Below, piece after piece: positions 20,228-30,660 of a DNA stretch of 64,000 nt. The notes beneath the pieces were generated by a model. It was not told where the DNA came from and made no database searches. It saw nothing but the letters and a program-made list of their open reading frames with translations. The translations under genes were made by a program, and so were the position numbers. Positions within the stretch are counted from its first letter, which is position 1; each line of letters opens with the position of its first letter. Source of the stretch: Bryopsis sp. KO-2023 (taxonomy: Eukaryota; Chlorophyta; Ulvophyceae; Bryopsidales; Bryopsidaceae); the NCBI GenBank assembly GCA_030272585.1, contig BSYQ01000015.1, forward strand, positions 434,001-498,000, written 5' to 3'.

Positions 20228-22832
20228 AGAGGTGTCATTGTCCTGAAGCCTGCACTGCCCTTACAAGATTTGGGTCTGTCATGGCAACAGATCTGATCAA
20301 CATGACATTCGAGAATTGAGTCACAATTCTCTCTGATTTCTTCTTTTTTACATATCGCAGGTATTTATTTCTGAGTTGGTTTATTATTTTCTAGTTGTGT
20401 TTGATTCTTTTGGTTTCCCCACGAGGGGGAGAAGCAGCAGGTTTTTTTTCTTACGGTTTATGTCTTTGGTCACTGTTTGCATTTCTTGCCTTCGTATGTG
20501 ATTTCTGGCATCATATTGAAGAATCGTGCAGAGTGCGGATTCATGATGTTCAGGTTTTTTTTTTTTTTGAAATCTTGTAAGAGCGAATCTTTTGTTTCAT
20601 TCTTCATTTTTACAGTAGCCCTATAATATGTACTAATCAAAAATAAATATATATATATAATATAATATACAAAAATGCTGTATCTAGTCTAGTTAAGAAA
20701 TGAGAAGCTGCATTCAAAAAAAAAAAAAAAAGTATAGAAAAATCCAAGCAGCTGCAGTGCATAATGATAAAAAATGCATCCCCCTGCTGTTTATGATTTG
20801 TGTAGATTTTACATTAACAAGAAGTTGAGAGAGAGTCAGTCTACTTTTCTTTTACAACAGAAATCACCTTTTTGATCACCATTGAAGTTTCTTGATTGAC
20901 ACAATCCTGTTGGCTTGCGATTATAAACATGGTGATACACTTCGGGTGGCTCGTTTTCTTTTTGATTTATTTCGGTTTAGGGTTCACTTGATGACGACCG
21001 GGTAGTAGGCATTCTTTGGTTTGGCATGATCTTTATCTAGGAAACTTTTGTCGTTGCAATAGAGGCCTGGGCTTATACGCATGTAATATTGTTTGTTTGT
21101 AAACATGGTGAACTAATCTGAGACTAGGGCATGGAAGAATTCAAACAAACAAACAAACAAACAAACAAACAACATTTACATTGTGTAAATGGGAAGAATT
21201 CGAACATCCCAAATCGTTCCAACAACGATCCATGTTTTTTTTCTCAGAATGAGATTTGACAACGAGGAACATTTAATGTTTCAAACGCCCAATAAAGTGG
21301 GCATTTCAGTGACCAATAGATAGCGGATTGCAACAAAATTGTAACCATTGTAACCATCTTCTTTTCTTTGCACTCCGAACATGTATCGAAAGGATATTTC
21401 TTGACAATGCAAGGCTCTACTGTGCTGCCCATAACCACCCGGACGATTGCCTTTTTCCTGACCTCTTCTGCACAGCACAAACTCCCAATAACAAAACTTG
21501 TATCAACAGGGTTCCTACCATAAAATATTATTTAAGCAACGAGCCAATTATTTTCTTTTCGACGAACAAACAAACAAACAAACAACATTTACATTGTGTA
21601 GGAGATGCCGCTCTCCTATTACAACGAATATATAATGATATATATATATATATCTTTTCGACGAAAAGATCGAAAAAAGAACCCCTTCATTATTGGAAGT
21701 CCTCATCATTCTATATTTCTGGCACATGACCATAATTAGGAGTTGTAGGAGGCACTTATTTGAGTGGGCCTGAACTGGGAGGCGGCTGACCAGGTTGAGT
21801 CATGAGTGTGTGAATTAGTTGAGTTCCCGAGTTTGACTGGATTGTAGTGGATTGTATTGGGTTAGTTGGGAGTGGTATTGTCGTTGTACTGCTCGTGAAT
21901 TGGTTAGGAACGTTGTGGGAGAGAGAGTATTAGAGGAACCATTGGATTGGAACCGTTGACTCATATCCGTGTATCGTAAAATTCCGTTAAAAACAGAGTC
22001 TCTTGTCTTGGCATTAGACGGATGAAATTTCAGTCATTTCCTTTTTCCTTTCCGCCGAAACAGGACGGATACCACCTTGAAACCTCTTTTTCCTATCTTG
22101 ACCATGCCAATAGTTGATGTATTCTGTGTAGTTTGCCATTTCTTTTACAGAACAGGTGTCTGTTGGATTAAATCCATCGAGTGGCAAATCAATGGGAGAA
22201 GACCCTTTCTCAACCAAGTTTGAACCGAGTTTCTTCCTCAGGGCTTTTTTTGAAGGAAAGTAATAAAATTGCTTTCTTTGAAAGAAAAACTGGGACAAAG
22301 GGAAAAAAAGGTCAACGAAGACGTTGACAGGGACCATAATCGAGATCAAACCATAGGAAATCAAAATGTTTTTGTTGTGGAGTAACCAGGCTTCTCGAAA
22401 GTGACTCGCGTGGACATTGTGCAATAGATTATGGGTATCTTCTTGTGTGTGTCAGTTGATGGAAAATCGTTCTGCATGTGCGGCCGTATCCACTGAAACA
22501 ACGAACTCAGATCACCCTCCCAACTCGACGGGAAAACGAAAGTTGTACGCGGGGCGACGACCTGAAGTCAACAAACAAATAAGCAGAACTGAACGTGAAG
22601 ATGCCGCCGCCATCTGTGTCAACAATCTTGGACCACTGGGACAGAGACACTCGTTTTTCGTTGTAAACTGGGGTTTTTCAGGATCTGTTTTCTGTCAATC
22701 AATCAATAATTACAACCCACAGACGTTTCGCAAGTCTTGAATCGATCAATCAATCAAATAATTGCAGCCCAGGCGTTCAAAGAGTTCGGTCCCAAGTGCA
22801 ATTGCCGAATGTACTAGAGATAGAGATTCACC
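20228..22832. other. Intergenic, AT-rich, with simple repeats
   Basis: No gene is supported. It holds poly-A/T runs, (TA)n at 20645-20660 and 21640-21655, and two CAAA arrays. A 136-codon minus-strand frame at 22014-22424 has no family signature and no splice support. 21750-22000 is a GT-rich, G-over-C stretch whose texture recalls the LTRs, but no ends were found. Confidence 0.45.
21143..21190 (+). repeat. CAAA microsatellite with shared flank, copy 1
   Basis: About seven CAAA units are followed by AACATTTACATTGTGTA. The same array plus the same 17-base flank recurs at 21565-21601. A shared unique flank implies duplication of a longer unit rather than two independent microsatellites. Outer GAAGAATTC strings surround copy 1 as a short palindrome. 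Confidence 0.7.
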
Positions 22833-24193
22833 ATGAACTCTAAGAGCGACATCAATGGGGTTCTGAGGGGGTACGACCACTGGTGCCTGTTAGTGTGTGT
22901 GCAAATCCATGGCAAACTATTTTTCGATTCTATTTTCAAAAAATGAATCGTGTCCTGAGACAATCAATGGTTTAAATCACTTCTTGGCTGTCCACGTTTT
23001 CGTGGATCACGTTCTGAAAAGTGATTTCCACGAGAAAGTGTTCTTGACGTATAAGAATTAATTTGGTTGTTTTCAACAGGGGGGCCCAGAATCAACAGGA
23101 CCAGATTGTTACTCCAGATTCGAGCGAGCACCTGGAATTGGTTCAAAATCCTGTTGGATTTCGATCCATTGTGAGGCAGGGGAACTCGAAAATATTAATC
23201 GTCATACCGCCAGGAGGTCCACAATGTATGGAAAAAATGCCTTAAATAGCTCCTGGTTGTACTTTCTGATGCATACCAAAAAATAAAAGCGTCTGGACAG
23301 CCACTCATGTCTCATATTTGATATTCTATTTTTCTGACAAGTTTTTAGGTGTTTCCATAAATCTATGTATGGGCAGCTTCAGGGGGCAGATTACCTGCGA
23401 GCAGTTCTCAGCATAATAAATGAACAATGACTAAATACTGTGACTGATGGCTCCTTTTTCCCTAGTTAGTTCAATTTTCGCAACTAAGAGAGTCGAAGGC
23501 TTGCGTTCCCAATCGTTTTCAATCTACGGGAATCGCAGATATATCTGCAATAAACTATAGTTTTGAGGTTTGGGTGCTGAAATTCACGATGCAATATTTT
23601 CCCACAGGTTACAAACGAACGTTCATTCTGATTGCCATCGGCGTATGCTTGCATTTTGCTATCGAATTTTTACCAATCGCGGAACTCACTGGTGAGAATT
23701 CTCTTCTAACTATCTCTGCAGATTTTGTTCCATCCCAACTTCACAGTTTTGTAACACAGTTTCCAAAACTGGGTTTTCATGTACTACTGGGTCTTGTTTC
23801 AATGAAGTTTTATGTTAAACAGGGAAGGAAGATGTGTTTCTGGGGCCCCTCAGATTCATCGTTTGGGCGTACACTGGCATTGTCATATCCACATTATGGT
23901 CTTGGGTAACTGTGGAAGTGTCCAACGGACGATTTCGCATAACGAGACGGCGCGGAGGATGCCAGAGGGTTAAAACGAACATCGTTGAGACGGGAAATGG
24001 TTGGAAACAATTGCTCAATGAGCCTGTGCTCGTGAATAGATCAGGATGCCAGTTCCCTGTGCATCAACAGTGGATATCCTTAGCTGGTGAGGCGAATCGG
24101 GATAAATTCGGGAACCTATTGCACCCCAATGAACTGCAATATCTTCTGGAAAGAATCAAAGACGTTCTCGTGCAACGCACTTCGATGGTCTAG
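22833..24193 (+). CDS. Unrecognised 209-aa protein with two membrane segments
   Basis: Four exons join in phase: 22833-22870, 23080-23216, 23608-23691 and 23823-24193. The N-terminus is polar. A basic patch (GYKRT) precedes the first hydrophobic segment, at about 65-80. A second lies at about 97-117 (FIVWAYTGIVISTLWSWVTV). It is followed by a hydrophilic tail starting EVSNGRFRITRRRGG, which could fold as a small beta domain. The two-helix hairpin with both ends on one side suggests an organelle or ER membrane protein. I do not recognise the family. The model rests on consistent phase and canonical splice sites, not on homology, so the first exon is the least certain. Confidence 0.55.
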
Positions 24194-24610
24194 GACGGGA
24201 GGTCTATGCTAGAATGGTCTAGAGACGTTGTGTTTCCTGTGCCCCAATTGATACCAATATCGCCTGACTTCGGACATGCAAAATCTATGTTACAGTCATT
24301 GCATCGAAAGAGGACTCCTTTGGATTTGAAAATCTGGGAGCAATGTTTTCAAGTGCTTTCCTACAAGTTGTCAATTTTTTGTGATTTTGGGGCGATTTGG
24401 TGAATTTTTGTTCCCATTTTTTCTGTGGGGGTGACACATCTAGCCTCATCCTTCAACCACTTCTCAATCGAATTGCACTCAAAAACATGGCCACTGGGCC
24501 GTGGCCCTCCCAAATAAAATGGCGCACCTCGAAGATCCCCCCAAAACTTAGCGCGCTCTGTTCATTACTCACTACAGACTAAACCAATCGAAACGAAATT
24601 GTGGTGACAC
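24194..24610 (+). repeat. Dispersed repeat, degenerate copy related to 29454-30057
   Basis: The text ATCGCCTGACTTCGGACATG (about 24258) through CAATCGAAACGAAATTGTGG (about 24600) parallels 29483-29920 in order, with many substitutions. The 29-bp terminal repeat of the other copy is not preserved here. It probably forms the 3' flank of the 209-aa gene. Confidence 0.65.
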
Positions 24611-25088
24611 CAAAAAGCTATAGCTATTTTTGACAGGGTACAGCAAAAAATACGTCGAGTTTGGAAAAGTGTTTGCGTTTTTGCGCACCTGTGAGACCAG
24701 AGCTCCCCTGAAGATAGTGTGGAAAATTGAAGTACCACTTGGCCTTTGCCAGAAGAACACCGCACAATCTTCCTCCGCAATGTAATCCACCCACGTGAGG
24801 TTCAAGACGAACCGGCACTTGCGGTCACATCATTCAAGCGCGTGTTAAAGGGGAGCGACCCCCACCTCCTTCACCGATTCAGGAAGAACGGTGCTTGACC
24901 ACCTGCGGCGATCCACTGTCGATCCAGCTCGGAAGGCAGCACTTCGTTCAGATCAAGGTGGCGTCCATATTTTCGTAGCTCGATTCCACGCCGCCGCCGC
25001 TGTCAATTTTCTCAGTCTGTGTTTTCACGCACGTCGAGCCCCAGTGACTCTGGTTTTTTTGTTGGATAGGGTGGAGTTGGAGTTCACA

Positions 25089-28000
25089 ATGGGGCAAAGT
25101 TCGGCGAGAATGGCTCGGTTTCTGGCCGTTCTGTTGATGCTGACGTCGTCCCATGGATTGAACACTTTCTACACGGTCGAGTTTCCGGAATACTCCTATC
25201 CAGCCCAGGAGGTTTCCCTAGTCTTTACAATCGAGGTACTACAGGGTTTCTGCTGCCCCCCTTCTGTTCTCAACAGCATCTTCGTTTCTGGTGGTGGTTA
25301 TGACACCCCATCTGTTCCGACTGCTCTTCTAGTTCCATTTTTTGTGTTTTATGTTCTAGTAATTTTTGACTTGTATTCTCAGCTGTGGGAGTAACAGTAA
25401 TATCAATTGCAGTGGCACCTGATTTCCATATTTTCGGGAAGGATAGAGAATATCTTATTTCTTGAATTTCCTTTTGTACATCATTTAGTTGAATACCTGG
25501 GTATGACTGGAGTATCAACATTAAGTGGTAAAAGTTATTTTTCCAAGTGAGCAACCAGGTGGGCTCTTATTTTTATTATGAAGGTGGAGTTATTATGGAT
25601 TTTTTTTGCTTCTGGAAATAGGCTCCAAATGCGGTGAGTGGCCCAGCCCCTCTTTCTTTGACCACGGTGCTGGATCGTTCGGAGTCCATGCAAGGGAGGA
25701 AGTTGGATTTGTTGAAGAAAACAAATCAATTCTTGGTCGACACCATGGCCCAAAACAGTGGAAAGCACGATTTGGGGATCGTAACCTACAGCAACTTGGT
25801 GGGTCTACTTCTATAATTAGAATCAATAACTGCCTTTCTGCGGAGGTATACGGTGACAGGGATGTTTTTTTTGGGGGGTTATGTATCTGTCTTACATTTT
25901 TCAGTTTTGCTCGTTCAGTTGGCTGACTTGGTTGGACTTCAATCGGTGACCAGCGATACTGCTCCTTTGATCAATACTTTGATCGAGAATATGAACGCTG
26001 CTGGTCAGACTTTCCTTTCTGGGGGCCTCGCCAGAGGTTTACGGCAGCAAAAAGACAGGCGTTCTGACAAAGTCCAGTCTGTCTACTTGTTCACGGATGG
26101 CTTGCCCAATGTCGGTGAGTCAGTCAGAGAATCGTTTCTTGGCCAATGCCCAGCCTTGGGGGGGGGGGTGGCCAGATTTCTGATTTCGTTTTTGTGTGCA
26201 GGGAAAACTGATGCTGAGGCGATCCTGAATGAAGTGAGGGCAATCCGCAGCGGATCAGCTGCACCGATTTCTATTTATACCTTTGGGTTTGGCGAGGATG
26301 TTGACTCGGATCTTCTCTGGGTGAGATCTGGTCCAGCGGAATGCCTTTCTTCCAGAAAAGGAGGGGCAGCGGATGCATGTGAAAATTTCAGACCTAGATT
26401 TTAGACCTAAATTTTTGGAGGTTATGTTACTGTTCCTATTTTGATCATGAAATGTTTTTCTTCATGGGGGTTCCTTTCTTTGAGAAAGATAGGTATGCAT
26501 ATTCCAGTGTGTCGATTTCAAATTGACACATATATATCAATACTAGAGGAAACCACCAGAGATTGTTCGTTCTGTTGCTTTTCCTCCACAATTTTTTTAA
26601 GGGAGTGATCACCCCCCGAACAATTATGTCAATGCACTTTATTTTTTTAACATGGCTCATTGTTGGGATGCTCCACAGCATATCGCAAATGAAGGAAATG
26701 GAGTGGCATACATCATTTCCAAGGAGGAAGATATTCCGGTGGCTTTCGGTGATGCCATTGGAGGGCTCCTTTCAGCTGTTGCACAAGATGTGAAAATCGT
26801 TTTCAAACCTGTTAATGGAGCCAGTATCAAGGAAGTGGAATCCCCTGGGCAAATTTCTGTCCTCGACGATGGCAGTGTGGAGTAAGCCCTGGATAATATG
26901 ATGATTTTCTTCTCCTTTTTTCCATTTTTTTTCTCCTTCTTTTTTCCTGTTTAAGATTGTCACTGGAAAAAGTCATTACTAATCATTGTATTTTTACCAT
27001 ATGTAGGAAATTGTGCGTAACCTTTTGTGCACAATTGCTTATAAATTATTTAAAAAAACTATGATTAGTAATTGAGTTGTACACAGCGATGCTTGCCAGG
27101 ACAGCGTGACCTCCGAACCAGAAGGAATTGTTTGGAGGAAGCCTAATTAGGCTTTCTTTCAATTTTTTGTGTCCGATTTTTTTTTTTTTCCAGGATGTAT
27201 CTTTCACCACTCCTTAGGCTTCCTCCCATTCATGGAGTGTGATTTTTTTATTTTTTTTCCAGGGTGTATCTTTCGGATTTGTTCGCTCAGGAGACCCGTG
27301 ACATTTTAATCAAGATGGATGCCCCAGGGACTTCACAGTCTGGGTTTCAGGAGCTGTTGACCGTGGATACCACTTACAAAGATGCTGTCAGCCGCCAAGT
27401 CACTGGGGAAGACAGGGTTTCAGTCGGAATCGAAAGGACCCTAGAGCCAGTCGTGGTGCAACCTGCTGAAAGAGTTGAAGTCACCAAGATCTACTTCCTC
27501 ACCTCGGAGGTCTGAATATCATTTTGCTTCTTCTTGGATGATCGTATTGACCTGACTATATCATTTTTCTTTCGTCCAGAGGGAGGGAATATGGACTTTT
27601 CCCCATGTTGTTTTTTACAAGAGAGTAACCCAGAAAGATAGATAAGGTATCTTAAGATGCATCGCTTTTCGTCGCTCATTTTGGCTTATTGATCAATTTA
27701 GGTATTGGAGGTTGCGGCTGACAAGGCTGAGGGGGATGACGAAAATGGTGCCAAAGAAAAACTGGATGAAGCTGAAAGGAGAATTCTCGATTCGCCACTG
27801 AAAGATAGGCCTCGATTGGCTGGACTTCTGAGCGATATCAGGAAAATTAGAGGAGGCATCGTGGACCGACTGGTAATTAATATTCTCAAGGGGATCCATT
27901 TTCCCACTAAAAAAATAATGCAATTTCATCCCCTACTAAAATAAACAGAATTGAACAGAGAACCCCAAACAGGTTTTTTGAAACTCACCCTTCACCCAAT

Positions 28001-30660
28001 GTTTGTGCTGGATATTTGAGTGTTGTCAGTGTTTCAATGTCTTTTTATTTGTTCGCAGTTCAATCGCCCAAGACGTGGTGGAATTCTTCGAAACCTCGTG
28101 AGTTCCCTCGTGAATCAAAGAAGTGCCTCCAGCAACTCAGATCGGTTGGAAACCAGCACAGACTCAGATCAAAGGAGGAAATCCAGGGAGGCTGCCCAGC
28201 AAGGAGTTCTGGGTCAAACCCTCGTCAATGGAGGTAGGCATCCACACTCCTTCGAGAATCGGATCGTTGCTGCCATTCTGACGTAAAAACAGTTGGAACC
28301 TTGTTCAATTCTATATCCCATTCTCGAGAGTGTTGCTGCCATTATGAAATAGAACAGTTGGTTGAGGATTACATGGAATAAAGAAAGATAACAGTCGAAA
28401 AAACTCATCGTTAAAAAAAAAAAAAACGATGAGTGTTGATTTTTTTTTTTAAATGCAGACCCGGCTCCTGCTCCGATTTTGGGTCCGGTAGGACAAGCCG
28501 TCGGGGAGGCAGTCGCCAGAAACGTCGGAGAAAGAGTTGCTGATCGATTGTTTGGCAGCAATGATGATGATGATGATGATGATGGCAAAGACGACAAGGA
28601 AAAAGACAACAAAAAGAAGAAAAAAGACTCCGATAATGATGGAAAGAACAAAAATGGTGGTAATGGATCGAACGACTCTGGAAATCAAGATCGGTCTTCT
28701 GATCAACAGCAGGGCGAATTCAGAGCTGCACAGGTTGAAGAGCCACAGCAGTCGGATGAAGAAGATCAAGGCCCTGAAGTTTTCCAGAGCAATCAGGGAG
28801 AGCAGCAGCAGGATCCCCAAATCGTGGAGGATTCCCAACCTGAAGAAGCCGATGAGGGCTCCCAACAGCAGGAGTTCGTGGAGGAATCCCAGCCTCAAGA
28901 AGCTGAGCAGGATTCACAGCAGCAGGAGTTAGTGGAGGATTCCCAGCCTCAAGAAACTGAGCAGGACTCCCAGCAGCAGGAGTTTGTGGAGGATTCTCAG
29001 CCTCAAGAAGCTGAGCAGGACTCGCAAGAGCAGGAGTTTGTGGAGGATTCTCAGCCTCAAGAAGCTGAGCAGGACTCGCAAGAGCAGGAGTTTGTGGAGG
29101 ATTCTCAGCCTCAAGAAGCTGAGCAGGACTCGCAAGAGCAGGAGTTTGTGGAGGATTCTCAGCCTCAAGAAGCTGAGCAGGACTCGCAAGAGCAGGAGTT
29201 TGTGGAGGATTCTCAGCCTCAAGAAGCTGAGCAGGACTCCCAGCAGCAAGAAGAAGCATCCCAGCCTGCCGAATTTGTGCAGGAGGAAGAGAGTGGGGGC
29301 GAGCTCCAGGTCGAAGAAGAAGTTGTCGAAGAGACTGGAGGAAATTCTGAGGCAAGTGGGGGAGGGGGAGGAAAGAGAAATAACAGGAAAAAAAGAAAGA
29401 ACAGGAAGAATAGACAGGCAGACGAAGGTCAGGGTGATCAGGTGAATATGTATGACCAGTTGTACAACTCTCGTGACCAAAATCGCCTGATTTCGGACAC
29501 GCAAAATCATTGTTCCAGTCATTGCATCAAAAGAGGACTTGAATCGATGTCTTTCGATTTGAAAATTTGGCAGCAATTTTTTCAAGTGTTTTCCAACACG
29601 TCTCCAAATGTTTATGATTTTTGGATTGTTTGGTGTGTGTTTGTTAGGGGCCTAGATTTTTCCCCTCTTTTGCTGTGGGGGTTCCAAATCTAGCCTCATT
29701 TTTCATTCACTTCCTGAATCAAATTTCACTCAAAAACATGCCCACGGGGTTGTGGTTCTCTTAAATAAATTGGCGCACTTCAAAAATACCAAAAACAATA
29801 CCCAGCACGGCGACAACAGACACGAATTAATGGCGAACGATTCAGACGATTTTTCGCCTGAATTAAGTCACGATTCGTCGATTACTCACAATTTACGCAG
29901 GCAATCGAAACGAAACTTTGATGGTGGCTGTGCAATGTTTTTACCATACTACAGTTAAAATTTCGAGGCGTGTCAGAAAGTGGTTGCCTAAAAATTTGGG
30001 ATAGAAAAATACTCTCTTATTGGCCACTTTTTGGTCACGAGAGTTGTACAACTGGTCGTATGGCTGTTTCTTGCAAAACCTTGAAGTTGATGGATACTGA
30101 AGAAAGTGTTTTTTTGGGGGAAAATGCCCAAAAAAAGTGTTTTTTTCTCGTACTCAAATCATTGATAGGGATTTCACACCTACAGCTTGTGACTACCAGT
30201 TATCATGGTTGGTTCTGATCCTGGTAATGGTCCCTGATAAACCCCCAATGGAACTTGCCTGGTTCATTTGTTAGATGACTTTTCTCTTTCCCAGGTCGTG
30301 GAACAAGATGACTTTGCTGAACAGGAAGTGGTGGTTGCACCTGAACAGCCAATACAGTCAGACCCTGTGCAGCAAGTTGAGTCCGACCCTGTGGTGGAAC
30401 AGGTTCAAGAAGCACCTCCTCTTCCTGTTGATACTGTGCCAGGTATTCCATGACGATATCGCAGCAGCGGTATAATATGCACTAATATTGAAGCTTTGTT
30501 CAAAACAGAACACCCACCAGTAATTTTTCTGCCCAATTATGAACTCGCAGGGTAAAAACGATGTTCATAAACATCATTTGAGATTTTGTTTTGTTATGCA
30601 GGAGTTCCTACTGATGTACCTCCAGAGGGGGGTGTGCTGCCCGGAATCCTTGGAGAATGA
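25089..30660 (+). CDS. Secreted VWA-domain protein with acidic repeat tail
   Basis: Eleven exons close in phase: 25089-25235, 25622-25798, 25919-26114, 26202-26320, 26679-26881, 27263-27509, 27702-27872, 28059-28233, 28459-29441, 30295-30442 and 30602-30660 (874 aa). A signal peptide (about 1-23) precedes a von Willebrand A domain. Its MIDAS metal site DRSES is at 67-71, with FTDGLPN at about 168-174 and FGFGED further on. The following VYLSDLFAQETRDIL block is typical of VWA proteins such as inter-alpha-trypsin-inhibitor heavy chains, bacterial YfbK and plant WAV3 types. The large ninth exon encodes Asp/Lys-rich, Gln/Glu-rich repeats (616-741) and a basic KKRKNRKNR patch. Inferred role: a cell-surface or matrix adhesion protein. 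The sixth intron's donor is GTCTGA, weak but phase-consistent. Confidence 0.85.
27181..27280 (+). repeat. Duplicated splice acceptor and exon start
   Basis: T-run plus TTTCCAGGATGTATCTTTC (about 27181-27211) is echoed by T-run plus TTTCCAGGGTGTATCTTTCG (27249-27275). Only the second preserves the reading frame of exon 6. The first leads into a non-coding spacer, making it a decoy acceptor left by a local duplication. Confidence 0.7.
28869..29246 (+). repeat. Coding 54-bp minisatellite, seven units
   Basis: Seven head-to-tail copies of an 18-residue unit (QEFVEDSQPQEAEQDSQE and close variants) occur within exon 9 of the VWA gene. Units 3-6 are identical or nearly so at DNA level, while units 1 and 2 are more diverged. 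This fits recent expansion from the middle. Length change always keeps the frame. Confidence 0.93.
29454..30057. mobile_element. 604-bp TIR element in a VWA-gene intron
   Basis: Perfect 29-bp terminal inverted repeats begin GACCAGTTGTACAACTCTCG at 29454-29482 and finish at 30029-30057. GTAT flanks both ends (29450-29453 and 30058-30061), a probable 4-bp target duplication. No transposase is present. It begins 12 bp inside intron 9 of the VWA gene, just past the splice donor. The superfamily is unclear; an older relative sits at 24194-24610. Confidence 0.85.

Noticed and set aside
22014..22424. 136-codon minus-strand frame
   Set aside because: No recognisable motif and no matching exons on either side.
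28214..29585. Long open frames on the minus strand opposite the VWA acidic repeats
   Set aside because: They are produced by the 54-bp repeat read backwards. No splice or domain support exists, and the plus-strand exon fits the gene in phase.
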